This document shows positions 12,141 to 21,715 of a stretch of DNA of 64,000 nt, one piece after another; the stretch's first letter is position 1; every line of letters starts with the position of its first letter. Origin of the DNA: Colius striatus (lineage: Eukaryota; Chordata; Aves; Coliiformes; Coliidae). Where the stretch lies: positions 19,705,501 through 19,769,500 of the forward strand of contig NC_084764.1 of assembly GCF_028858725.1 (NCBI RefSeq). Reading direction: 5' to 3'. The translations under genes and the position numbers were made by a program. The notes under the pieces were generated by a model. The model saw nothing but the letters and a program-made list of their open reading frames with translations. It ran no database searches and was not told the DNA's origin.

Positions 12141-15100
12141 CGGGGCTTCCAAGGGTTTCCTTACCAGAAGATGGAGAGCAAGCATTGGGGCACGACAGTT
12201 AGGGGCTCACTGCAGGGTCCTCTGCGCTACAGCATCTAGGGCAGGAAACTGCTATCAGCTTTTTAAAGTTATCCTGTCATGCAGCTACTTCTGGCTATGC
12301 TCAAACACTAAGGTGTAGCGAAGTAAGGAGAGAACCCCATGTGGAATAAGGCAATAAAATCTATGCAAGGACCACATTCACCACGGCAGTGACTCCAAAC
12401 CTTTACTCAAGCCTCAGTTGTGCAACAGGCACTAATGTGTCTCGTAGTTCCTCTTTCCACATCCGTCCTCAAAGTGCTGCAACTCCTCATCCCAAGCTCC
12501 TGCGTAGTAGCTTCCTCCCAGTTTTGCTGCCTACACCTTCAGCTGCATCAAGCCAAAGCCAACAGGCCTGGCTGGGTCCAGCATGTCAGTCTGGGCCAAC
12601 CTCACTGCTTTTGTGCCTCGTAGGGTGGTCACACCTGCGCTGCTCCCACAGCAAAGCCAGAAACGGGCCCAGGAGACCATGTTTGTCTCAGCCCCATACA
12701 CATCCTCACCAGTGAGGCTCACAACAACAGCTGAGGAAATAATACAAGTGGCCACCGAAATTCTGCTCCTGAGGGGTGAATAAGTAGTATTAAAAAAGCT
12801 CAAAATGTCTCCCAAGGACCTGACGTTGGTTTACAGTCACAAAATTTATGAAACAGAGAATTCTTGGACTTTTCAATAGACATCTGTTGATATCACTTAA
12901 GACTCATGATTTCCAGTGTCTCTGTTTTTAAATAGTCCTTGGTGCTAGAGTTTTACACTGAGGAAATCCAGTTTCCTGAGCTGAGTAATTGTAACAGCTG
13001 GAGGTTTTAAATATTGGTAATATTTAACTATTTGAGACTTGATATAAAATAATATCACCTGAGTACTTAAATGCATGACCAATAACAGTTAATGTTACAA
13101 GCATAGGGGCAGTGGGATTGAGACAGCTTCTCTACCTTTTCTTTGGAGAATTTGCTTGTTTTTCTGATTTTTTTAGTCATTAATTCAAGACAGCATAAAA
13201 GTAATGATCAGAGTTAAGACATCACCAAAATATTAAATGACAAGAGGGAGTGGTGTTTACTGGATAATAATGGCTTTTACAGAGAACCTCCTTGTACAGA
13301 GCACATTAGGCAGGAAGGGCATGTTTTATGCACAGCGAAAGCTGTTATTTTGCAAAGCCTTGACTCTGAAGCATGTGACTTCGATGCCTTTGATTATGCA
13401 TAGAGGACAAGGTCAGAAAACAGCAGGATTAGTTAGGGAGGGGTTAGGTTCTGCTGCATTCCAGGCAGCTACTACTGTACAAATTCTTTATGTTTCCACT
13501 TTAAAGAAAGAACTTTTCAAATATTTTTGTCCAGCCGTGAGGGGACCCCCATAAGGAAGTTAAACTGAACTTTTAAAGGAGTACTGCAGACAATTAAGTT
13601 CTTGCAGAACTTTTCTCCTCATCTTTTAAATCTCTGTAGGGCCCTACAAGGCATTCAAAGGAATAGGTCAACTAGGTCACATACATACCATCAACTAACT
13701 TCTCACAATTTATCCAGGATTCAGCTGTTGCCAAGTACTTAAAAAAACCCATAGGGCGTACTTTTTTGACATATCAAAGAAAGCACAAACCCTTCAGTTC
13801 TAGCCCAGTTCAATACTTCACATTTCAAAATAGAGTATGTTTTGGATTCTTGCATCTACTCGTCCAAGTTTCTGGGACTCCTGCGTTAGTAATAGTTACA
13901 CCACATTAAGGTACATGATTAAAAGTGAGTTCAAATCACTCAGAATTTCACTAAATACTTCGCTTCTCTTAGGTAGCCAGCTTGAATCTTAAGCCAGGTC
14001 ACTCAGAAGTGCATACTTATATTTCAATGAAGATCCATTTGCCCACATGGTCATTCAAGAGAAAACAATACATTTAAAAGATTTTTTAAAAATATTTCCA
14101 CTGCTTCTCCTCTCTTCATATTTAGCTCAAGAGCTGATCCTTTGAAGCTTTTCATTAAGTACTCCTATTTCTACTTTTCTATACTACCCTCCACACTTTC
14201 CTGCCTATGGGTATCGTCTTGCTTTTGAGAAAGAAGCCTCTCTAAATTGCACCCTGGGCATTAGGATGGCATGTTGTAATCCTCTAGGTATATGTCTTTA
14301 CCTGTGCTGCAGTATTGCTATTTGGAAACTAACCTGAGTAACAAAATTTTTGTTAATTGGCAACTATTTAATTTGAGGAAAAGACCCACAAACTTAGATA
14401 TTTGAGGTCTGAATAGTCAAAAACGCTTCTGTTTAGTACTCTAAACGGTTAGTTTAGTACTCTAGCACTAAACTAACATATGCTAACATATCAATCCTGG
14501 AGATGTTGACCACTTAGAACAAAGCAGTCAAACATCATATTCTGTAAGATATTCCTAATATGAGAATAATAGAAAAGCTAGCTGTTCCTTTGACAAAATC
14601 TGGTTCTTGTGCAAAACAAGCACAAATTCCCATTTCACTTCTACAACCCCTCATCTCACAGATGAAACCTTGAATCTATACACTTCTCTAAGGGAAAGAG
14701 CTCTTCATGGACTTGTACTCTCCTGAACAACCAATTCTTGCTTTTCTTTGTTAAGCAGTGTGAGCATTTGGTATAAAGTCAGAACACTGCAGTCTTTCCA
14801 AACACCAAAGATACCAATATTGAATATGTTTTTCCATGACCTACAGTATTAATGAAACCAGATTTCCACTGAATTTCTACTCTAGCCACTGAATGCCATG
14901 AGTCACCTCTCTCCACAACTATAAACCTCCCTTCACTTAGCCCTCCCCTACTTATTTGAGATGAGCAAGAAGCCCAACTGCAGTCAAGGCAACGTGTATA
15001 CAGGTTGGTGAGAAGGATAAAAGATAAGTTAGGCATTTGCGTCTGTAGGACACTAATAGAAGTTCTTTGTTCCAGATACTATTTCACAAAACCTGCAGAA

Positions 15101-15244
15101 ACTTGGTATCTTCAACACTTGTACTGTCATGTAAAATTAAATATAAATTAGACAATGGCTTCCAAAGTAGCAGAAAGAGTGCAAGTGGACAAAAAAAGGC
15201 CAACCCACTGCAGGTGTTGTTCTTCATTAGGCAGGGGTTTTTCT
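12141..15244. other. Intergenic spacer between the RALGAPA1 and BRMS1L promoters, left part
   Basis: After the CpG island the sequence becomes AT-rich. I see no exon with family similarity, no RNA gene and no clear interspersed repeat. Frames of about 105 codons (12389-12715, 13237-13554) have no recognisable features. Confidence 0.6.
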
Positions 15245-15250
15245 TCATTA
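15245..15250. repeat. Target site duplication, left copy (TCATTA)
   Basis: Directly repeated at 15894-15899, exactly bracketing the 643-bp LTR. Confidence 0.85.
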
Positions 15251-15433
15251 TGCGAGATGGGAGTGACCGGACACCAATGTGATGTGCATCAGCTCCGTTT
15301 TATTGTCACATAATCATCACTTATATACCTTTTCCAAATGCTGTATATGTGCTACAATTAATGACAATTAGTTAATACTAAAGATCATGCGCTATGCATA
15401 AGGCCTCAAAGTTTCATTTTTGTAACAACTCAG

Positions 15434-15501
15434 ACACCAACCTCATTGTGTTAAAACACCAGCCTTATTGCACTTGAAACATCAACCTTATTGTGCCTAA
15501 A
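15434..15501. repeat. Three tandem 22-23-bp units inside the LTR U3
   Basis: Units at 15434-15455, 15456-15478 and 15479-15501 share the pattern ACACCAACCTTATTGTG plus a TTAAA/TTGAA/CTAAA-like end. Short tandem blocks in U3 usually act as enhancer repeats. Confidence 0.75.
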
Positions 15502-15625
15502 ATACCACCCCATCTGTTTGGCCCTCAGTTAGTTTTCTCTAACAGTAGACTATGTTTTTGCTTACCTTACATTTACTTAACTTTATACATATGTTGCAAT
15601 TTGTTAGTCAGGTGAATGCAATCAT

Positions 15626-15694
15626 ACAATGCTAAATTGAATGCTCTATTCAGTCGTCTAACAATGCTTAGTTTAATGCTCTATCCTGTCTTCT
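15626..15694. repeat. Two 35-bp direct repeats inside the LTR U3
   Basis: 15626-15660 and 15661-15694 share ACAATGCT and AATGCTCTAT blocks in the same order, with a few substitutions between them. Confidence 0.75.
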
Positions 15695-15893
15695 TGCTTT
15701 GACCTTGTTTCTGTTACAATCTGCAGTTTCAGTTTCCCCCTTGCTCAAGCTTGCTATCACATAGGCATTCCTTTCTTTTCTGCTGCAGAACTCAGCAAAG
15801 ACAAACTGCTGACTTTCTCTGTTTCTATCTAACTCCATAACATTTATTATAGCCCAGGCCCAACAACCCACAAAACTAAACCCAACCCAACAA

Positions 15894-15899
15894 TCATTA
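15894..15899. repeat. Target site duplication, right copy (TCATTA)
   Basis: Matches 15245-15250 perfectly. Confidence 0.85.
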
Positions 15900-16758
15900 T
15901 CTAAGTTTTGTTTCCTTAACACACTAGGACTACGTAAGCCATTCTCAAAGAACAGAAGGGATATATGGCCTATCATGATGAGAGACTTTCATACACATGG
16001 AACTTATTTTCAACCGATGTAAGCATTACTAATTCCTGTCCAGTGCTGCCAGAGAATTTTGACTTCTGCTGTGCAAAGTCACCTCCAATTCACAATGTTT
16101 GAGTTCTAATGTAAGCACTAGAACCCATATCTGATATGAAAGAGGTTTTGAAATGTGATTACACTGATACAGTGGCAGTTAGAACAACTTCTCTTTTAAC
16201 CAAAAGTGCTCAGTCTCAAACATTGAGATGTTTTTGTTTTCTTCCCTGACTTATGGAACAGTTTTGCAACATTGACAAACCCACAAAAGAACTTCCAGAA
16301 GAAAAAAGCCCTGCAGAAACTCTGGAGCCTGTCAGCCTCTGTCAGGGGAGAGGCAATTTGGCACAGATTATTCCCTTTTTTATCAAAAGAAAAATTTTGC
16401 TCCCAATCTCTCTCATTATCTCACCTGCAGGTGTGACCAGAGTCTGTTAGAAGTAATTTCTCTTTGAGGTTATTTTGATTAGTAGCTTTAAGCTTACTTT
16501 ACACAATTTGCATCATATACCAGAATATTTTGCCTAAGTAATATGTAAATTGAGGGAGGAATATGATCCAGTAGCCTCCAAACATAGCTAGTAGTTTGCA
16601 CAGTTACTGCTACTCAAACTTCCTGCTGACCTTGTCCTGAAGGGAAAACAGTCTTTTTGGTGTTCTTGTGACTGATCTCCTAGTATTGCATGTTGAAATA
16701 TAAGGTGAAAAATCATACTTAATTTGATAGTGCATCCAGTGTATCAGCGTATAGTAAT

Positions 16759-17613
16759 GGCTGATTCCCCAGAAGGCTGTGCTGCCATTCAGCATTGGCA
16801 TTCTGAGTTGGGCAGAGAGGAACCTCATGAGGTTCAACAAGGACAAGTGCAGAGTCCTGCATCTGGGAAGGAACCACCCCATGCACCAGTACAGGCTGGG
16901 GGTCAAACTGCTGGAGAGCAGCTCTGCAGAGAGAGACCTGGGAGCCCTGGTTGATAATAAGCTAACTATGAGCCAGCAATGTGCCCTTGTGGCCAAGAAG
17001 GCCAGTGGCATTCTCAGATGCATCAAGAAGAGTGTGGCCAGCAGGTTGAGGGAGGTTCGGTTCCCCCTTTACTCTGCCCTGGTGAGGCCTCATCTGGAGT
17101 CCTGTGTCCAGTTCTGGGCTCCGCAGCCCAGGAGGGACAGGGAAGTGCTGGAGAGAGTCCAGTGCAGGGCCACCAAGATGATCAGGGGACTGGAACGTCT
17201 TTCATATGAGGAAAGGCTGCAGGAATTGGGGCTGGTTAGTCTAGAGAAGAGACTGCAGGGGGCATCTCATTAATATTTACAAGTTTCTAAATGGTGAATG
17301 TCAGGAGGTTTGGACATCCCTTTTTTTCTGTTGTAGCTAGTGACAGGACAAGGGGTAACAGAAGGAAGCTGGAACACAAAAAGTTCCACTTAAACATAAG
17401 AAAGAAACTATTTTACTTTGAAGCTGAAGGAGCCCTGGCACAGGCTGCCCAAGGAGGGTGTGGAGGCTGCTTCTTTGGAGGTCTTCAAAACCCACCTGGA
17501 TATGTTCCTGTGTGACCTGATCTAGGCTGACCTGCTCCTGCAGTGGGGTTGGACTAGATGATCTCTAAAGGTCCTTTCCAACCCCTTCCATTCTATGACT
17601 CTGTGATTCTATG
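16759..17613 (+). mobile_element. CR1 LINE, 5'-truncated, C-terminal ORF2 and 3' end
   Basis: It begins inside ORF2 just after the catalytic motif ([12 protein letters not shown] region). A mostly open frame runs from 16779 to 17273 with the usual [39 protein letters not shown] and [14 protein letters not shown] segments. It is then frameshifted near 17265 and ends in three octamers (ATTCTATG, ACTCTGTG, ATTCTATG) at 17590-17613. RT core and endonuclease are missing, so it cannot move by itself. Confidence 0.95.
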
Positions 17614-19734
17614 ATTTCTTTTTGATACCGGATAAAAATTCTTTCAAGTGCCATAATTTGATTTGCCAGAGTTCACAAACACCTCAGTGTTACCACTTCA
17701 TTCTTAATCCATCATGCAGGTGAGTCCCAAGAACTGCTTAAACCTCATCTTTGGATATATTTCTCTCATGATTCTTCTGTCATTGTTAATAATGCATACT
17801 GATAGACCTGGCTAATATGTTGATGTCCTGTCCCCTTTGAGGACCTTGCCTCACAATCAAACCTGTGATAACCAGTCCAAGATAAACTACATCTTCAAAC
17901 TGGGTGAAACTCCTAATGAGGAGATATTTAAGATGTAATGCACTATATTGGATTAAACACAGTAAAAGCTCCTTCATCGCTGCTTCTCATTGAAGGTTTC
18001 ATCTACATCTTATTCTACTGACTCCCATTATTTATCTTTGTCTTTCTCTTTACAATTTTCTTCTTGTCAAGAAATATTCAGTTACTATGCAGTTACTCAC
18101 TACAACAAAAGCTGACAACTAGGTTGATAATCAGAAAGCTAGTAACTGCTTTTCAGTTTCTAGAATGATACATGTTTCCGCTCCACTGTCTCCAGGTGTA
18201 AAATCACAGGGCTGATTCCTTGGAGTTTTTTTGAAGATGTCTGGTCTAATACCGACCACGCTGGTGCCAGATTCCACTTTTCTGTGTGTTTCACAGATGT
18301 GATTCAATAGACAGATTCAGATTATTTGCTAAAGTGCCCAGATCAAGCCCTAAGAAGCTGATGCCTGCGTTTTCCTATCTTCAAACAACCCTCTCTTTGC
18401 CAAACTCTTTCCCATCTGTCAAGGTCTGTGCTGGCCAGCATTTTATTTATAATGATAGTTATTGTGTCCAAATTTTTTTCAGTACTTGCTTTCAACAGAA
18501 TTGCCAGTTTTGAATTTTACATTATTGCCAATTGTCCCTGTTAATTGACTATGTCTCTTTCCAATTGTTCAAAAATACCACATACCAGCTGTTAATCCCC
18601 GCTTCCTCATTAAATGCAAAGCTGAGTTGATGAGGGTAGTGACAATTACTTTCTTCTTAATTGCTATTTTACTCTGAAGAAGGGTTTAAGTCATGATCCA
18701 GAAAAAAAAATCATAGCTTTGTAGGCACCTAATGCTTTCTTTCACTTATATTCATAAAATGTTCAATCTATGGACTGGTCCTCTAGCAGCTGACTCGATT
18801 CCTAGCTGAGGCACACAGTAAGATACAAATCTTTGCAAGTCCTCTAATAAGCCACCCAGAATTTTCTTTCCCCCCTCTCCTTCTAGCACACACCTGGCCC
18901 TAGACAGTTGATTAAGATAGGTGTTGTCACTTTATACGTTAAAGGCTTACACGGGATCTGATTATTTAACTTTATATTTCTGGCAACAAATGAAAAGCAC
19001 CCGCTAGGGCTGTGCCACCATTTATAGTTCCTAGAAATACCTTTTTCTCATAGTTTTTCTAGCACTTTGGACAGTCAGGTTAACTTCAACCTGTACTTTG
19101 TTGATTTTTTTTTCTCCTCAAGACAGTAAATGTTTTGTATGGCTTTAGCAGTTATCCTGCTTCTCCTGGCTACAAACTGAATAGAAGTAGCATGTAAAAT
19201 TGTGTATTACTAAAAAAAAAAAAAAAAAAAATTGGCTCAATTCTGGTTGCTAATTTCCACCGTGGCATGGGAACATTGATTTCCCTTTGAAGCTTATTTT
19301 TAGCTTTCTTAGATATAGATCCAACTGTTTGGATAGGAAGTTACAGTAAGGCCAAAGGTTTCCTCATTTCCTGCCATTCCTTTCCCTGCAACTGTTTCCA
19401 GTAGTTTTATTTTTTAGTCCCAAGCATTTATTTCTAGTCTATGTTGCTGGTCCAAAATCCAATACTTGAATTCAGGATTGTTGGACTTTTTACATTTCTG
19501 ATTGCTTTTTGCTAAATCTCTACAGATCTCTTAAGATAAATTTCTGATCCAGTTTGTGAAACTCACTGGTTTTCTTTGGGGATGTCTCCAGCTCGTTTCA
19601 GGCCTCTTAACTCCTTTCAGCCATTTGAGTATCAGACATTGCTACTAATGCTTTTGCCACATTAGCTCAAATAAATACCAGCTTAAAAACCAGTTCTTCG
19701 ATAATCACCCCGTAAGTTCTTTAAACTTTAAAAC
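17614..19734. other. Intergenic spacer, no gene recognised
   Basis: AT-rich sequence with an A20 run at 19212-19231. I see no exon-like similarity, RNA gene or clear repeat. Confidence 0.6.
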
Positions 19735-19935
19735 CGGCACTCGGCCAGATTTTAGGGTCCTCCAAATTGTTCCTAAACGGAAAAACCTCAGAACAACTTC
19801 TTAAACAAGGTCGGCGCCGCAGTCCCGCCGCTTCTGGGAGGAGCATGCGCGGTGAACTCCGTCGGCAGCTCCCCTTCCTCTTCGCCTAGCGTCGCTGTGC
19901 GCTGCTGGGGGCGAGTGGGAGGGGAGACCCAGAGG
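19735..19935. promoter_or_regulatory. Isolated CpG cluster, candidate orphan promoter or enhancer
   Basis: About a dozen CpGs crowd into roughly 130 bp (19810-19930) inside otherwise CpG-poor sequence, 1.65 kb upstream of the BRMS1L ATG. It contains GCATGCGC, an NRF1-like half-site, at about 19844-19851; a CCAAT-type motif lies just to its right near 19940. No coding frame of note starts here: the ATG at 19845 gives only a few codons. It could be an upstream BRMS1L promoter, a noncoding RNA promoter or a CpG-rich enhancer. Confidence 0.45.
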
Positions 19936-21029
19936 AGAGGCCCAATAAAGTGCTCGGGGAAAGTGAAGGCAGGAGAGGGTAACATTCCTTCAGCTAGTAC
20001 AGCTGCCTGCTGCTGCAGATGTATGAAAGGGCTCCTTCCTGCGCCTGCTGCAGTTTTTAGAAATCATAGGCATTTCCTGTCATAGTTATTAAAAATGGCC
20101 ACGGGTGTGGAGAAAGCATGCCAGGTTCTGCTGAGTCCTTAGTTGGCCACAAAGCCAGAGACAACAAAAACAGATGTTTGTGCAGTTAAGAACTTGATGT
20201 TCTGACTAATGTTTTTGTGTTCCTGGAGAAGAGGTGGCACACCTAAAACACTTTTAGTGAGGACACAGTGAAATTAGTTGCTTTGGCTATATAGAGAAAA
20301 CAAGTGGCTAACATACAGCAACAGTTATTGTGGGTGAGGTGGGCAGCTATTGCCTTAGAAGTCCATAGGGAAGCTCAGAAGTTATTAGCTGCTCCCTAGT
20401 CTAACCTGCATAATATCCTTCCAGACTGCAGAGAGAGAGACTAAATCTGAATCTCTCAATATGAAAATTTGTACTGCCAGGCAAACACAACCTTGACTTC
20501 ATTGGAGCAGCATATCATACCCCTGAGACACAGTTTCTCTGCTGCCCCTTTCCCTGGCCCAGATATCAGAAGTGAGCCTATATTTACTTGCAAGCAAGTT
20601 CACCTTCACTCCAAAGGTACTGCCTATGCTTACCTACAGGCCACAACTGTGTATTTCATCGCTTTTTAGGATCCCTGCCAGACTTTCCTGTGCATGAACA
20701 TGTCTTGAAGTGAAGCTAATCAGTCTTTCACGGCAAGGGGACTGTTGGGACAGCATACATCTATTCAGTACATCTTCTGGAGAACAGTTAACATCATCTG
20801 GCAAACAAAAAGTACTGATACTCAACAGCCAAAACCCCTATCCCAGCCCTGTGCAAATTGTATCATATACATTTAGTCTCTTTTCATGTCCACTCTCAAC
20901 GATTGCTATTAGCTATATGGAACCAAGTCAAGTTAGATTTCATTTAAAAGACTCTCACAGAATGAGAAACAGACAGAAAGAGATTCTGGCTGTCATCCAC
21001 AAGCACCTCTGTCCTCAGCCTACGGGAAA
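19936..21029. other. Spacer between the CpG cluster and the BRMS1L CpG island
   Basis: Moderate GC with no recognisable gene. The long plus frame that starts at 20710 runs unbroken through this spacer, the CpG island and BRMS1L exon 1, and reflects composition rather than a gene. Confidence 0.55.
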
Positions 21030-21387
21030 GATGAGAGGGAGGTGGCCAGCCGCAAGGGACGCCGTGCCAGGCCGCAAAGCTCCCGGGCAGCAGTATGGAT
21101 ACGGAGTTGCCAGGCGGGCGGTGCGGGCAGGCGGGAGGCCTCGCGTCTTCCATCTGCTGTTCCGTCAGGGAACGGCAACAGTCAAACCCACGGGCTCGCA
21201 GGCCCACTCCCCGGCCCAGGCCACTTGCGGGACTCGCCGGCAGGCGCGTAGCGCAACTAAACTCTGGCAGACCGCGACAGAACCTCTCAGTGACGAGCAG
21301 GTCCGTGAGTGCTCCGGGATGAGGGCCGGGCGCCCCCTCACGGCCGCGGCGCGGCGCCAGCCCCTTGCCCTGCGCCTCGCCCCGCGG

Positions 21388-21407
21388 ACGACAATTCCCA
21401 GCATGCC
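21388..21407 (+). promoter_or_regulatory. ZNF143/THAP11 (SBS-type) promoter motif
   Basis: ACGACAATTCCCAGCATGCC differs in one base from the start of the well-known ACTACAATTCCCAGCATGC element bound by ZNF143 and THAP11/HCFC1 at housekeeping promoters. It sits 173-192 bp upstream of the BRMS1L ATG, the usual range. Confidence 0.8.
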
Positions 21408-21579
21408 CTGCGCGCGGCCCTACGCTGGCTGTTGGCGGGGCTCGGCCAGTGGGGAAGCGAGGAGGGCGTCGGGCGGGGCAGGCTGCGCAGGCGGGGAGGG
21501 GAGGGGCAGCGGGCTGGCGGCAGCGGCGGAGCGGCGGCGGCGGCGGGAAGGGCCGTCCCGGGTCGCGGCGGCGGAGACG

Positions 21580-21715
21580 ATGCCAGTCCATTCCAGGGAG
21601 AAGAAGGAGAACAACCACGATGAGATGGAGGTGGACTACGGGGAGAACGAGGGAAGCAGCTCGGAGGAGGAGGAGACCGAGAGCTCGTCCGTGTCTGAGG
21701 AGGGGGACAGCTCAG
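21580..21715 (+). CDS. BRMS1L: BRMS1L exon 1 (residues 1-45 and first base of 46)
   Basis: Starts [20 protein letters not shown], the family N-terminus. The rest is a run of Glu and Ser, the acidic tail typical of BRMS1-family proteins. The ATG has A at -3. It ends TCAG|GTACTG. The frame stays open upstream with no stop, so the start is chosen by similarity. Confidence 0.95.

Larger units (their letters stand above)
15251..15893 (-). mobile_element. Solo LTR, endogenous retrovirus, alpharetrovirus-like layout
   Basis: In minus-strand sense the element starts TTGTTGGGTTGGG and ends CTCGCA, between perfect 6-bp direct repeats TCATTA. A TATATAAG box (15320-15328) is followed about 15-20 bp later by AATAAA (15304-15299) and then a short R/U5 of about 50 bp that includes CACATTGGTGT. 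A poly(A) signal close behind the TATA box, a very short R and a 6-bp duplication are the arrangement of avian alpharetroviral LTRs. The U3 part has three tandem units of about 23 bp (15434-15501) and two 35-bp direct repeats (15626-15694). No internal retroviral genes are present, so it is a recombination-derived solo LTR. Confidence 0.85.

Noticed and set aside
15668..15976. 102-codon minus frame over the LTR
   Set aside because: It starts outside the LTR, crosses its boundary and ends in U3, so it cannot be an LTR-encoded protein.
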